From Candidatus Hydrogenedentota bacterium (lineage in GTDB: Bacteria; Hydrogenedentota; Hydrogenedentia; Hydrogenedentales; SLHB01), in NCBI GenBank assembly GCA_035416745.1, contig DAOLNV010000001.1, positions 90,492 to 154,491 of the forward strand: 64,000 bases of DNA, in the 5' to 3' direction. Below the pieces are notes generated by a model, which searched no databases, had not been told where the DNA came from, and worked only from the letters and a program-made list of their open reading frames with translations. Position numbers and translations under genes: made by a program. How positions within the stretch are numbered: the first letter of the stretch is position 1; each line of letters starts with the position of its first letter. This document shows, one piece after another, positions 26,085 to 35,470 of this stretch.

Positions 26085-26828
26085 GTGACATCACCGCTGG
26101 CCAAAGGCAAGGCGGCGTTCGTGCGCTATTGGGAAGAGCGCAAACCGGTGACCATTCTTGAGGTGTGCCGGGACACCGTTGCCGTAACGCTGCCGCAAGG
26201 GCCTTTGCCGGCGGAGAGGGTGGGCGTGACCCTGGAAATTCCCACGCTGGACGGTCTTGTCTGCTACCACACCCATGTCGCTATTGCCCCCCGTGCTGGA
26301 GACGACGTATTGCTGCTCCGGCGCTCCGCCAGCGTTAAGCGGTTTGACCGGCGGGCCACGTGGCGCGTGCCGCTGCACACGCGCACCCGGGTTTCGCGCC
26401 CGGGCGAACCGCGTTCGTTTCCGGCGGTCGTGGTGGACGTGAGCGCCCAAGGCGCGCAGCTCTTCACGAGCGGGCATTTCGAGCTTGCCGAGACGATCTC
26501 GTTTCGGCTGCATCTTCCCGAGGAATTGCCCCGCCAGGTTTTCGCGAAAGTGGTACGCTCGATGGCGGAGTGCTGCGACGGGCAGGCCGCTTGCACCCTT
26601 GGCGTCCTTTTCCAGGACCTTTCCAGACCCGCGCGCAAGGCATTGACTTTCTATATCTGGAGACGCCTTCAGGAGCTTTTCCCGCGCGAAACGCACATGT
26701 TGTTCCGGAGAAGCCGCGAGAGCGAGATCGAGCTCCGCCTCGGATTGAATCGCACGCCCGGCGACAACGGGCCGCCGGAGGGGGGCAAAACAGCGATTCC
26801 CAGGGAGGGAACCAAGGAGTCGCCATGA
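26085..26828 (+). CDS. PilZ-domain (c-di-GMP-binding type) protein
   Basis: 247 aa, built like YcgR: an N-terminal beta domain (about 10-85) followed by a PilZ domain with the c-di-GMP motifs RRATWR (89-94) and DVSAQGAQL (118-126). It probably senses cyclic di-GMP in the cytoplasm. GTG 26085 is preceded by GAGGGAG; the longer frame from 25944 has a non-conserved, Arg-rich leader overlapping the upstream non-coding region. The TGA overlaps the ATG of the next gene (ATGA), so the PilZ protein and the PEP-binding protein are made together and are likely partners. Confidence 0.85.
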   Translation: MTSPLAKGKAAFVRYWEERKPVTILEVCRDTVAVTLPQGPLPAERVGVTLEIPTLDGLVCYHTHVAIAPRAGDDVLLLRRSASVKRFDRRATWRVPLHTRTRVSRPGEPRSFPAVVVDVSAQGAQLFTSGHFELAETISFRLHLPEELPRQVFAKVVRSMAECCDGQAACTLGVLFQDLSRPARKALTFYIWRRLQELFPRETHMLFRRSRESEIELRLGLNRTPGDNGPPEGGKTAIPREGTKESP

Positions 26829-29455
26829 GCCCCATGGATGGGATCTTCAGCACCGGCATCCCTGAACTGGACCGCGTACTGTGCGGCATCCGTCCGGGGG
26901 ACAATATCGTGTGGGAGGTGGAGTCGATCGCCGACTACGCGAGGCTGGTCAAGCCCTTCGTTGAAACTGCGCTCGAACAAGGCCGCCGGATTCGATACTT
27001 CCGGTTTGCGCGCCACGAACCCCTCGTTCAGCCCTACGAGGGGGTCGAGGTTGTGCATCTTGACCCACAAGCGGGGTTCGAGACGTTTCTCGACGGCATC
27101 CACCAGGTGATCGAGGCTGCAGGAAGAGGGGCGTATCATATCTTCGACAGTCTGTCGGACCTCACAGCGGACTGGTACTGCGACCAGATGGTGGGCAACT
27201 TCTTCCTGCTCACGTGCCCGTATCTGTATGAACTCGATACGGTGGCCTATTTCGCGCTGTTGCGCAGGTTCCACTCGTCGTTTGCGACCGTCCCCATCTC
27301 GCAAACCGCGCAGATTCACCTTGAGGTGTATCACAGAGGCGACAAACTCTATGTGCACCCGCTGAAGGTCGATGACCGCAGTTCGCCTACGATGTACCTC
27401 TTGCACGAACTCGACGGGGAGACGGTCCGCCCCGTGTTTGAAAGCCACACCATTTCCGAGATCCTGACGTCGAGCCCGCGTTCGGCATTGGGCCTCTCGC
27501 AGTATCATTTGGGAGTGTGGGCGCGCACCTTTGTGCAGGCCGAGGCATTGCTCGAGCAGGTCCGGGCGGGCATTGCATCGCCGGCCGCCGTTCAAGCCAT
27601 GTTTGAACGGCTGCTGCGCATGGCCATCTCGCGCGATGAACGCGTGCTGAAGCTTGCCGCCAAGTATTTCAGTCTCGAAGACATGGTAGCCATCGGCAAA
27701 CGGCTGCTGGGCACGGGCCTCATCGGCGGGAAATCCGTCGGGATGCTGCTTGCCCGGGCCATTCTCGAACGGGCGGCCCCCCACTGGAAAGACCGCCTCG
27801 AGGTGCACGATTCTTTCTATATTCCGTCAGACGTTTTCTACACCTTCCTGGTTCGCAACGGCTGCTGGAAGATTCGTAAACGGCAGCTCAAGTCGAAAGA
27901 CTACCTCGAGGGCGCCGAAGAAGCGCGCCAGTTGATCCTGGCAGGCACGTTCCCGCCGTACATCGAGAAGCGGTTCGAGGATATGCTGGACTATTTCGGC
28001 CAATCCCCGATTATCGTGCGTTCGAGCAGTCTTCTCGAGGACAATTTCGGCAATTCCTTCGCGGGCAAGTACGAAAGCGTGTTCTGCGCCAACCAGGGCT
28101 CGCGCGAGGAACGGCTCGAAAAGTTCATGGTGGCGGTCAAGACCGTGTATGCGAGCACCATGAGCAAACCGGCGCTTACCTACCGCGCACGGTTCAACCT
28201 GATTCATCGCGACGAACAAATGGCCCTCCTCATACAACGCGTGTCGGGGGGGCAGCATGGGTCGTTCCATTTCCCGCAGATTGCCGGCGTCGGGTATTCC
28301 TTCAACCCGTATGTGTGGGATCCGAACATCGATCCCAAAGCCGGGATGTTGCGTCTGGTGTTCGGGCTCGGCACCCGGGCCGTGGACCGGTCCGACGACG
28401 ATTACACGCGGCTGGTGGCCCTCAATGCTCCCGAGAGACGCCCCGGCGCGGAATCGGAAGACCTTACCCGGCACTCGCAACACAAAGTGGATGCCATTGA
28501 TCTGGAGAACAACACGCTCACTACAACCGATTTCAGCGAGGTCTGCGAAGAGGCGCGGAGTGTGCCCGTACACCTCTTCGCGACGCGCGACCTGCGCATC
28601 GAGCGTATGGCCCGCGAAAGGGGCATGCGGGCCGTTGCGCCAAACGTGCTCACGTTTGACGGTCTTCTGAAAAAGACCGCGTTTGTGGAACATATGCGCG
28701 AGATGCTCTCGATATTGGAGGAGGCCTACGAAACACCCGTGGATATCGAGTTCACCGCGAACTTCATTTCGGACGACGCGTACAAGCTCAACCTGGTACA
28801 GTGCCGCCCGCTGCAGATAAAGGGCAACGGACGGGAACTGGCCCCGGCCGCCAAGATCGACCCGGCAGACCTGTTGCTCGAGGTCCATGGCCCCGTGATC
28901 GGCCACAGCCGTCTCGACGCCATCGACCGGATCATCTATGTCGTGCCGTCCCTGTACGGCCAGATGCCCGTAAAGGAGCGCTATGCGGTCGCGCGCCTGA
29001 TTGGACTTCTCAACCATCTCACCGAACAGAGCGACAACCCGCCCATCACCATGCTGCTGGGCCCCGGCCGCTGGGGAACCACGACGCCGTCGCTGGGCAT
29101 TCCCGTCAACTTCTCCGAGATCAACACCGTATCCGTCCTGTGCGAGATTGTGGCCATGCGCGAGGACTTGGTACCCGATTGCTCCTTTGGCACGCATTTC
29201 TTCAGCGAACTGGTCGAGATGGACATGCTCTACATGGCGCTCTTGCCCACTCACAAGGGGAATTTCCTGAACGAGCGCTTCTTCAAGGGCACCCCGAGCG
29301 TATTGACGCGTCTGGTGCCCGAAGCCGAAGAACTCGAACCCATCGTGCGCGTCATTGACGTCGCGGAGTTGCCCAGCGGCCGGCTGGTGAAGATTCATGC
29401 TGACACGTTGCGACAACGTCTGATGTGCTATCTTGAGACGCCCCTGCCGGAGTGA
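26825..29455 (+). CDS. KaiC-like domain fused to PEP/pyruvate-binding (PPDK N-terminal type) protein
   Basis: 876 aa. Residues 1-225 look like a RecA/KaiC fold (FSTGIPELDRVLCGIRPGDNIVWEVES, YHIFDSLSDL as Walker B) but the P-loop GxxGxGKT is replaced by IRPGDNIVWEVES, so ATP hydrolysis there is unlikely. Residues about 290-700 are the ATP-grasp module of PEP synthase/PPDK: LIGGKSVGML with Lys303, and IVRSSSLLEDNFGNSFAGKY with Arg399, Glu405 and Asp406. A conserved C-terminal block (LLGPGRWGTTTPSLGIPVNFSEI, SFGTHFFSELVE) follows. The phosphohistidine swivel domain and PEP-binding barrel are absent, so it is not a full PEP synthase. Substrate unknown; coupled to a PilZ gene. Confidence 0.85.
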   Translation: MSPMDGIFSTGIPELDRVLCGIRPGDNIVWEVESIADYARLVKPFVETALEQGRRIRYFRFARHEPLVQPYEGVEVVHLDPQAGFETFLDGIHQVIEAAGRGAYHIFDSLSDLTADWYCDQMVGNFFLLTCPYLYELDTVAYFALLRRFHSSFATVPISQTAQIHLEVYHRGDKLYVHPLKVDDRSSPTMYLLHELDGETVRPVFESHTISEILTSSPRSALGLSQYHLGVWARTFVQAEALLEQVRAGIASPAAVQAMFERLLRMAISRDERVLKLAAKYFSLEDMVAIGKRLLGTGLIGGKSVGMLLARAILERAAPHWKDRLEVHDSFYIPSDVFYTFLVRNGCWKIRKRQLKSKDYLEGAEEARQLILAGTFPPYIEKRFEDMLDYFGQSPIIVRSSSLLEDNFGNSFAGKYESVFCANQGSREERLEKFMVAVKTVYASTMSKPALTYRARFNLIHRDEQMALLIQRVSGGQHGSFHFPQIAGVGYSFNPYVWDPNIDPKAGMLRLVFGLGTRAVDRSDDDYTRLVALNAPERRPGAESEDLTRHSQHKVDAIDLENNTLTTTDFSEVCEEARSVPVHLFATRDLRIERMARERGMRAVAPNVLTFDGLLKKTAFVEHMREMLSILEEAYETPVDIEFTANFISDDAYKLNLVQCRPLQIKGNGRELAPAAKIDPADLLLEVHGPVIGHSRLDAIDRIIYVVPSLYGQMPVKERYAVARLIGLLNHLTEQSDNPPITMLLGPGRWGTTTPSLGIPVNFSEINTVSVLCEIVAMREDLVPDCSFGTHFFSELVEMDMLYMALLPTHKGNFLNERFFKGTPSVLTRLVPEAEELEPIVRVIDVAELPSGRLVKIHADTLRQRLMCYLETPLPE

Positions 29456-29525
29456 ACTTCCGGGTGGCTCGTCTCAGGGAAGTTCCAACGCGGCGGCGGT
29501 CCGCCAAAAGCTTGCAGAACAGGCG

Positions 29526-30134
29526 CTACCCCCATACCGCCAGCGAAAGTTTCCGGGCATGGCCGCGGATATCGGCGGGCCAGGAATCAGTGAAATCGTT
29601 GAAGCGGGCCGCATCGCGCGCATACAGCGACCTCGCGGCTTCCTCGAAACCGGGCAGGTTGCCGGCCATGGCGGCCATGAACCGGTACGTCGTTTCCTGC
29701 GCATGACGCACTTTGTCCCGCTCGATGTTGGCGCGCCGCGCTTCCTCGACAAGTTTCCGAAGCGTCACCGAGGCGCCGCCCGGCTGGCTGTTCAGCCAGT
29801 CCCAGTGCCGCGGCAACAAGGTCACTTCCCGGGCGATGACTCCCAGCCGGGGACGGCCCGGTCCCCGCGGAGCGGCCGGGTCCATCTCCGGTGTTTGGAC
29901 GGCCGGCCCTGATTCCGCTGCCGATGTCTCCAGTTTCGCCAGGACGTCCGCCACGCTGCCGCGGAAGTCCACTTCCACAAGCTCACTGGTGTAATCGTCA
30001 AAGATCAGAATGGACGCTTTCTCATCCCGGTCCATGGCCTCTTTCACCTTCCCAACGACATCCGCCAGAGCGCCTGACGCAATACACCGGCTGCCTTCAA
30101 ACGCCGTACACTGTTGAACCGCGTGTACCTCCAT
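29526..30134 (-). CDS. DUF2239 family protein
   Basis: 202 aa soluble protein. Family landmarks are AFEGSRCIASGALADVVGKVKEAMD, ILIFDDYTSELVEVDFRGS, and GRPRLGVIAREVTLLPRHWDWLNSQPGGASVTLRKLVEEARR, followed by a helical tail. The biochemical role of the family is not known to me. ATG 30134 has AAGGAGCT upstream. The promoter is clear and carries a perfect inverted repeat, so expression is probably tightly controlled. It stands alone, convergent with the PEP-binding gene. Confidence 0.85.
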   Translation of the reverse strand: MEVHAVQQCTAFEGSRCIASGALADVVGKVKEAMDRDEKASILIFDDYTSELVEVDFRGSVADVLAKLETSAAESGPAVQTPEMDPAAPRGPGRPRLGVIAREVTLLPRHWDWLNSQPGGASVTLRKLVEEARRANIERDKVRHAQETTYRFMAAMAGNLPGFEEAARSLYARDAARFNDFTDSWPADIRGHARKLSLAVWG

Positions 30135-30165
30135 CCCGAGAGCTCCTTCTAGTTTTGCGAGCGGG

Positions 30166-30205
30166 AGTATATGCCCGGGTAAAACAGGAAGTCAATTTTA
30201 CCCGG
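30166..30205 (-). promoter_or_regulatory. Promoter with overlapping operator-like palindrome (DUF2239 gene)
   Basis: Minus strand: TTGACT (30190-30195), 18-bp spacer, TATACT (30166-30171). A perfect 10-bp inverted repeat, CCGGGTAAAA (30175-30184) and TTTTACCCGG (30196-30205), with an 11-bp centre, covers the spacer and flanks the -35. A dimeric regulator bound here would block RNA polymerase. The gene starts about 25 bases downstream. Confidence 0.7.
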
Positions 30206-30292
30206 ACAAAACTTCTGCCGGCCCCAAACACAGCGCCCGGTCTTGCCCCGGAGGTCATACCGCGACATGAGGAAAGCTCGGCAGGGCCCGAA

Positions 30293-31207
30293 TCATGGCG
30301 GGGAATTCCGGGTGAGCTGGCGCAGACGCGCATCGTCGCCGGCAAGGAAGTCAGGGACGATGTCCATGGGTCCGCGTTCGACGAGGCCCGATAGTGTCTG
30401 GATGTTGATGTCGGGCTTCGCGGAATCCAGCGCGAGGGGAAGCCAGTAGAGGCCTTTGATAAGGCCGGCTTCGTAACCGTTCCCTGCGGAGGTCAGGCGC
30501 ACCGTGCCCGGCTCGACCGCATCCAGGCGAAGCAGGGCGAGAGCATCCTTCCCTTTCGCTGCGTCGTCCATCCCGCCGCCTGAAATGCCTCCGATGGCAA
30601 CAGGCATGCCATGAGGGCCCGGGCCGGAGGAAATCCCGCCCACGCCCAAGTAATAGGGGCCGTGACATGCCACCGTGCGGGGCAGTGCAATGAGCGTTTC
30701 GCAGGGCTCGCCTTTGAGCCAGCCGACGGTGAATGCCACGGAGACTTCTTTTCCAGCCCAGGGGGCGGCGTCAACAAGCCAGGGATGCCAACCGGGTTTC
30801 GTGAGTTCGCATTGAAACGCGCGATACCCGTCAACGGCAACGGTGAGGTCGATTCTGCCAACGTTCTGCTCTGTCCAACCGGGCACCCCCAGATAGAAGC
30901 TCAAGAAGACGCGCGCAAGGTCCCCGTAGCGCTCGGACTGCGGCATAGGGGGAATGATCACGCTTTCCAGCCTGGCACAGGCGGTACGTTTCGACCAATT
31001 CGCTTGTTCGGACGTTGCCAAGCGGATGACGGGGAACTGCATCTCGCTGTTACCACATGGAATGAACGCCGCTTCAGCCATCCGTTCTTCGCTTGGCATG
31101 AAACAAGTGCCGTTGACACTGACGTTCTGGAGTTTGGCAGTGGTGTTCTGGGCCGGAACCAGCGCAAACACCGCCAGCAACACCAAAGACCAGCACGTCC
31201 CTCGCAT
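30293..31207 (-). CDS. Exported protein of unknown function (beta-sandwich-like)
   Basis: About 304 aa with a signal peptide (MRGTCWSLVLLAVFALVPAQNTTA). The rest is rich in short beta strands, aromatic residues and Gly loops (VFLSFYLGVPGWTEQNVGRIDLTVAVDGYRAFQCEL, PWAGKEVSVAFTVGW), which suggests a carbohydrate-binding-like fold; I do not recognise the family. ATG 31207 has GGAGGG 7 bases upstream and starts the signal peptide; the frame extends to 31354 without similarity. It follows the exported hydratase gene by 186 bp on the same strand. Confidence 0.68.
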   Translation of the reverse strand: MRGTCWSLVLLAVFALVPAQNTTAKLQNVSVNGTCFMPSEERMAEAAFIPCGNSEMQFPVIRLATSEQANWSKRTACARLESVIIPPMPQSERYGDLARVFLSFYLGVPGWTEQNVGRIDLTVAVDGYRAFQCELTKPGWHPWLVDAAPWAGKEVSVAFTVGWLKGEPCETLIALPRTVACHGPYYLGVGGISSGPGPHGMPVAIGGISGGGMDDAAKGKDALALLRLDAVEPGTVRLTSAGNGYEAGLIKGLYWLPLALDSAKPDINIQTLSGLVERGPMDIVPDFLAGDDARLRQLTRNSPP

Positions 31208-31393
31208 CCCACGGCCCTCCGGTTGGTCAAAGCCCCGATCTTGTCCGACTCGCTGTGACGTGGTCTCCTGGACCACGCCACTCTTGCGAACGCCAGGTCT
31301 CCCCAAAACGGATTCGATTAACGGACCGCCCTTCAATGGCCTCACGTGCGGCATCGCCCGCTACTGGAGTCATTCGGAGTTCGTCCCAGCACG

Positions 31394-32293
31394 TCAATCC
31401 TTCACCTCAAAACCGATTTTCCCCAGTTGGCCGAAGTCGGCGAGGTAGTGTCCGGGTTCGGCGGGGAGGATTTTTCCCAGTGCCCCGTTGGTGAGCACGT
31501 GGCCGCGGCGAATGGTGTATCCGTTCCTGACGATGTCGTTGACGGACTTGAGAAGGGTTTGCATCTGCCCGCCGGCGGCGTCGGCGCCCGTAGCGGAGTT
31601 GATGGTCTGGCCGTCGCGTGTCAGGGTGATGGCGAGTGCATCGACGTCGAGCGTGGCGGGATCGAGCGCGGTTGAGCCGACGATCATCTCTTTGGCGTTG
31701 CCGTTCCATGCCGCAGTGTCCACTGCGGTTCCGGGCTGTTTTTCCTCGGTAGCGCCGCCGGGCAGTTCGACCACGGCTACGACGTGCTTAATGTGCCGCC
31801 GCAGGGTCTCGATATCCGGCACGGGTTCGGAGATGGGCGCGTTGAACCGGTATCCGATCTCGGCCTCGATATGGCGGTTGGGGTAAGCGGCGAGATCGAC
31901 GACGACCTTGTCGTCGGCGCGGAGCAGGCCCGAACGCGGGACCACCCCGATGAGGGGCCTGTCAATGCCGAGCTGGGCCTGGCCTTCCCGGCCGACTACC
32001 GCCGCTTTGAATCCGCCGATCTTGTCGGTCTTGGCGAACCGTGCCACGAATTGTTTCTGGACGGCGTATCCGTCGGCAAGGGTGGCTTCGGAATGAGCCG
32101 CGCTGAGCTGGGGCATGGGCTTGCCGCTTTCCCACGCGGCGTGAATGCGCGCGGCGAACTCGTCAATCCATGCGGGGACTGCCTTCTGGGCGGCCGTTGC
32201 CAGTCCGGCCACCGCGACCAGCAACAATGCCGCGGCAAGAAAGCTTCGGGCCATGCGTGGGGACGACCTGTGGTGACCTTTGAACGGGTTCAT
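31394..32293 (-). CDS. Exported 2-keto-4-pentenoate hydratase-like protein
   Basis: 299 aa of the fumarylacetoacetate-hydrolase/2-hydroxypentadienoate-hydratase superfamily, whose usual members are cytoplasmic enzymes of aromatic-compound breakdown. Motifs: GFKAAVVGREGQAQLGIDRPLIG, then HIEAEIGYRFNAPI (Glu metal ligands), VVAVVELPG, and GYTIRRGHVLTNGALGKILPAEPGHY. The N-terminus has an unmistakable export signal (ARSFLAAALLLVAVAGLATA, cleavage near ATA-A), so the protein should act in the periplasm. ATG 32293 follows AAGGAGG. It starts 35 bp after the gpmI stop and is probably co-transcribed with gpmI. Confidence 0.85.
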   Translation of the reverse strand: MNPFKGHHRSSPRMARSFLAAALLLVAVAGLATAAQKAVPAWIDEFAARIHAAWESGKPMPQLSAAHSEATLADGYAVQKQFVARFAKTDKIGGFKAAVVGREGQAQLGIDRPLIGVVPRSGLLRADDKVVVDLAAYPNRHIEAEIGYRFNAPISEPVPDIETLRRHIKHVVAVVELPGGATEEKQPGTAVDTAAWNGNAKEMIVGSTALDPATLDVDALAITLTRDGQTINSATGADAAGGQMQTLLKSVNDIVRNGYTIRRGHVLTNGALGKILPAEPGHYLADFGQLGKIGFEVKD

Positions 32294-32328
32294 TGGTTTT
32301 CCTCCTTGCGTCCGCGGCGCGCGGATCG

Positions 32329-33954
<1,626 letters not shown>

Positions 33955-33994
33955 CGGTCTTCCTTGATTTCAGGGGTTGGGGCCGGGATGCGCA

Positions 33995-34023
33995 AGTTTA
34001 CCGGGTACGGGGGGGGCGATCAA
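33995..34023 (-). promoter_or_regulatory. Candidate gpmI promoter
   Basis: Minus strand: TTGATC (34018-34023), 17-bp spacer, TAAACT (33995-34000), about 40 bases before the gpmI start. Confidence 0.45.
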
Positions 34024-34123
34024 ATCGAATGGCGGAGATAAGCGCTTGCCCCCGGAAAAACGGGATTTACATAGCCGCTGGGGCACGGCGCCCGGCGCAT
34101 ATCCCGGCCCTCTGGCCTTTCCG

Positions 34124-35122
34124 TCAATTCTTGAATGACTCAAGAGCCTGTTTGAGCGCGGCGAGCATCTCGGCGCGATATTCTTCGCCGGGCTTGTCGA
34201 TGTGAAACACCTTCATGGGATGCCCCACGCCCACCGGGCCGACGGTTGTGCGTCCCGATGGCTCGACCTGAACCCCGGCTTCGCGAAAAGAGCAGGTCGT
34301 GCAGGAACGGCCCGCGGCGTGGAGAAACGCTCCCGTGCACCACATGCGCCGTTCCTGTTGCCAGATGCCGCGGCGCACGTCATCGGGAATGGGTTCATCG
34401 AGGGCTTTGATGGGGTCCTGCTGGGCAGGGTCGGCCTTGGTGAGGGCATAGGCGAAAAAGCGCTGGATTTCGGGGGCGGCATCATCGAGGGCTTCGGCAT
34501 GAGTGAATTGCCAGAGCGATTCGTAGCCATCCACACCGAAACAGGGCACCAGGTATATCGGGAGACCGCTGTTCAGAACACGGACGTAGGCGTGGGGGTC
34601 GATCTCAACGTTGTATTCCTTCTCGCCGCCCGAATGGCCGGCGTTGACGTAGAGCCGGGCGATCTTGTCGCGGCACAAGCCTTCGTTGCGGTTCAGGGCG
34701 GCCGCTACGTCGCGGAGGCTGCCCGTCGTGAACACGGTGATGGGTTCCGGACTTTCAGCGAGCGCCCGAAGGATGAGGCCGACTCCGCGCTGAGCCTGTT
34801 CGGGCTGGCCTCGGCCCGTATCTTCCGGCGACGCCAGGCATTCGACCAATCCTGTCGCGAAGGGGACTTCCCTGCCGGTCAAATGCATCATTTGCCGCAG
34901 CGCGACGAGCCCCGGCCGGTCCTTGCCGATCGGCCCGAGGTCGAAAACCACTCCGCGCAGGTCGAATTCCGGCATTCCGAAAAGCGTTGCGACATCGAAG
35001 TGGTCGTCGGGGTCGGCGTGGGGATGCAGCAGGTCGGTGGTGTATAGGAGCGGCACCGCCCCGCTGACGGAAGCCGCTAACCCGAATGTTATCGCGGCCA
35101 GTAACCCATGTATCTTGCGCAT
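34124..35122 (-). CDS. Exported nucleoside-hydrolase-like protein
   Basis: About 332 aa with a signal peptide (MRKIHGLLAAITFGLAASVSGA). The N-terminal TTDLLHPHADPDDHFDVATLFG matches the Asp-rich calcium site of inosine/uridine-preferring nucleoside hydrolases (normally DTDPGxDDA), and VFTTGSLRDVAAALN and LYVNAGH follow the fold. The spacing of the Asp cluster is looser than in true hydrolases and the C-terminal His of the family is not clear, so substrate and activity are uncertain. ATG 35122 has AAGGAAAC upstream. Divergent from htrA. Confidence 0.75.
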   Translation of the reverse strand: MRKIHGLLAAITFGLAASVSGAVPLLYTTDLLHPHADPDDHFDVATLFGMPEFDLRGVVFDLGPIGKDRPGLVALRQMMHLTGREVPFATGLVECLASPEDTGRGQPEQAQRGVGLILRALAESPEPITVFTTGSLRDVAAALNRNEGLCRDKIARLYVNAGHSGGEKEYNVEIDPHAYVRVLNSGLPIYLVPCFGVDGYESLWQFTHAEALDDAAPEIQRFFAYALTKADPAQQDPIKALDEPIPDDVRRGIWQQERRMWCTGAFLHAAGRSCTTCSFREAGVQVEPSGRTTVGPVGVGHPMKVFHIDKPGEEYRAEMLAALKQALESFKN

Positions 35123-35149
35123 GATATGTTTCCTTGCAGGTTGGCCGCG

Positions 35150-35178
35150 ACTATGCCGTATTTGCCGCCGCATATCAA
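35150..35178 (-). promoter_or_regulatory. Promoter for the nucleoside-hydrolase-like gene
   Basis: Minus strand TTGATA (35173-35178), 17 bp, CATAGT (35150-35155), 27 bases before the ATG at 35122. Confidence 0.45.
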
Positions 35179-35358
35179 CCGTTCGCATGCGTCGGGGCAT
35201 TCAGGGAGCGTTGCCCCCGAAAAGTGTTTCAAGAGTCGACAGCGGTGGTCTGAATTGAGGCACGGGAGTCTCGTATAAGTCAGATTGGTGGATTGCAGCG
35301 CCTCGCCCGATCTCGCTAACTCATTGATTAGAATGATCTTATGGTTATTTGGCTTCTT

Positions 35359-35373
35359 TGGCACGCATCCTGC
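35359..35373 (+). promoter_or_regulatory. Sigma-54-type -24/-12 promoter upstream of htrA
   Basis: TGGCACG (35359-35365), four bases, then CTGC (35370-35373). The invariant GG and GC are exactly 10 bases apart, and only one base of the -12 TTGC differs from consensus. Predicted transcription start is near 35385, giving an 85-base leader to the htrA ATG. Confidence 0.55.
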
Positions 35374-35414
35374 GTCAAGCTAAGTAAAAAGGTCCGGTCA
35401 CGTGTATTCAAAGC

Positions 35415-35432
35415 CGAAAAGTACCCTTTTCG
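35415..35432 (+). promoter_or_regulatory. Short hairpin in the htrA leader
   Basis: CGAAAAG (35415-35421), TACC, CTTTTCG (35426-35432): a perfect 7-bp inverted repeat, 39 bases before the htrA start. It may be an operator or a small RNA stem; no T-run follows. Confidence 0.35.
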
Positions 35433-35470
35433 AGTCCAAGAGGACACATGACGGAAAAGGAGAAGAGATT

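Larger units (their letters stand above)
35123..35470. other. Divergent regulatory region, 348 bp, between a nucleoside-hydrolase-like gene and htrA
   Basis: No coding frame is supported. It holds a minus-strand sigma-70-like promoter (TTGATA at 35173-35178, 17 bp, CATAGT at 35150-35155), a plus-strand sigma-54-like element (35359-35373) and a short perfect hairpin in the htrA leader. It is AT-richer than its surroundings between about 35260 and 35420, as expected for a regulated promoter. Confidence 0.5.

Noticed and set aside
27827..29416. 529-aa minus-strand frame opposite the PEP-binding gene
   Set aside because: Mirror of a gene with ATP-grasp motifs; it spans its whole C-terminal half only because of codon bias.
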